Assembly: GCA_027490255.1 (NCBI GenBank)
Contig: JAIXYM010000026.1
Location: 1 to 52,226 of the forward strand
DNA length: 52,226 bases
Direction: 5' to 3'
From: Oxalobacteraceae bacterium
GTDB lineage: Bacteria; Pseudomonadota; Gammaproteobacteria; Burkholderiales; Burkholderiaceae_D
The notes beneath the pieces were generated by a model, which was given only the letters and a program-made list of their open reading frames with translations, had not been told where the DNA came from and did no database searches. The position numbers and the translations under genes are program-made. Of the stretch, positions 51,628 to 52,226 are shown piece after piece (within the stretch, counting starts at the first letter, position 1; every line of letters begins with the position of its first letter).

Positions 51628-52226
51628 ATGAGTGCCGTCCCACTGGCCGAGCGCCTGCGTCCGACATCGATTGATGAGGTCATAGGTCAGCAGCATTTGC
51701 TGGGCACAGGCAAACCCTTGCGTGTGGCTTTTGAATCGGGGCAGCCGCACTCCATGATTCTTTGGGGTCCGCCTGGCGTGGGCAAGACCACGCTGGCCCG
51801 TTTGATGGCGCAGGGATTTCAGGCGGAATTCATGGCCTTGTCAGCGGTTTTGTCAGGTGTAAAAGACATCCGCGAAGCCGTCGAGCGCGCGCAACTGTTG
51901 CAAGTTACCTCAGCGCGCCGAACGATTTTGTTTGTTGATGAAGTTCATCGGTTCAATAAAAGCCAGCAGGACGCCTTCTTGCCGCATGTCGAGAGTGGCT
52001 TGTTTACTTTCATTGGCGCCACCACTGAAAACCCCTCATTCGAAGTCAATAGCGCCTTGCTCTCGCGTGCTGCAGTGTATGTGCTGCAGTCCTTGAGTCA
52101 AGATGATCTATTGCAGATGCTCACGCGCGCATTAGCACTCCACGAAGGTATCAGCATCGATGAAGACGCTGCGCTCATGCTCGTCGCCAGCGCCGATGGT
52201 GATGGCCGCAAGCTACTCAACAACAC
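51628..52226 (+). CDS. rarA: Replication-associated recombination protein RarA (MgsA), N-terminal part
   Basis: The frame is open to the window end, giving the first 199 residues. The start [22 protein letters not shown] is the family hallmark. Walker A is G-P-P-G-V-G-K-T-T (47-55) and Walker B is F-V-D-E-V-H-R-F, followed by [10 protein letters not shown] and [10 protein letters not shown] (sensor 1). RarA is a clamp-loader-like AAA+ ATPase acting at stalled forks. It begins three bases after lolA, making ftsK-lolA-rarA one transcript. Confidence 0.94.
   Translation, partial: MSAVPLAERLRPTSIDEVIGQQHLLGTGKPLRVAFESGQPHSMILWGPPGVGKTTLARLMAQGFQAEFMALSAVLSGVKDIREAVERAQLLQVTSARRTILFVDEVHRFNKSQQDAFLPHVESGLFTFIGATTENPSFEVNSALLSRAAVYVLQSLSQDDLLQMLTRALALHEGISIDEDAALMLVASADGDGRKLLNN

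Overview
The window looks like a stretch of a betaproteobacterial chromosome, most likely Burkholderiales and perhaps close to Oxalobacteraceae. The basis is gene content and order: ppc divergent from hemC-hemD-hemX-hemY then ppa, nadE followed by a PII gene, and smr-trxB divergent from ftsK-lolA-rarA. TRAP transporters with Tat-type binding proteins and a BKACE enzyme fit the same group. The taxonomic call is inference; no rRNA was seen. I recognised no tRNA, rRNA, CRISPR array, prophage or intact insertion sequence.

Layout. 1-4.6 kb: the end of a heavy-metal RND efflux operon (outer membrane factor fragment, adaptor, CzcA-type pump whose D402, D408 and E415 match the classic numbering). 4.6-12 kb: a periplasmic oxidation region with an exported SUMF1-like protein lacking the formylglycine-enzyme cysteines, a PQQ alcohol dehydrogenase with the lanthanide-type DxD motif, its c-type cytochrome, two small exported proteins, and a BKACE enzyme abutting a di-haem oxidoreductase. 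12-17.6 kb: small genes including an EthD-like protein, a run of GIY-YIG protein, 2OG-Fe(II) oxygenase and glyoxalase I, and a GGDEF-EAL regulator. 17.7-20.8 kb: a catabolic set of SDR, TRAP binding protein and 3-hydroxyisobutyrate-dehydrogenase-like enzyme. 21-30 kb: a glycine-zipper protein, an orphan motB with a candidate sigma-28 promoter, an MFS carrier, a low-Mr tyrosine phosphatase, a carboxylesterase, mogA, darP and pmbA. 29.6-33.2 kb: a second TRAP binding protein convergent with a TRAP permease pair (dctM, dctQ).

33.6-52.2 kb is mainly housekeeping: argH, ppc, hemCDXY, ppa, a COG3146 acyltransferase, nadE, a PII gene, smr, trxB, ftsK, lolA and the start of rarA. The two TRAP binding proteins are clear paralogues, and the one permease pair may serve either of them.

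The most unusual non-coding structure is a family of 150-190 bp non-coding elements at 12993-13142, 43120-43279 and, more diverged, 46586-46776. Their ends are inverted repeats beginning GACACTGGA, and internally they are a chain of hairpins. All three lie between convergently transcribed genes. They resemble REP/BIME or MITE-like elements and may also act as bidirectional transcription ends.
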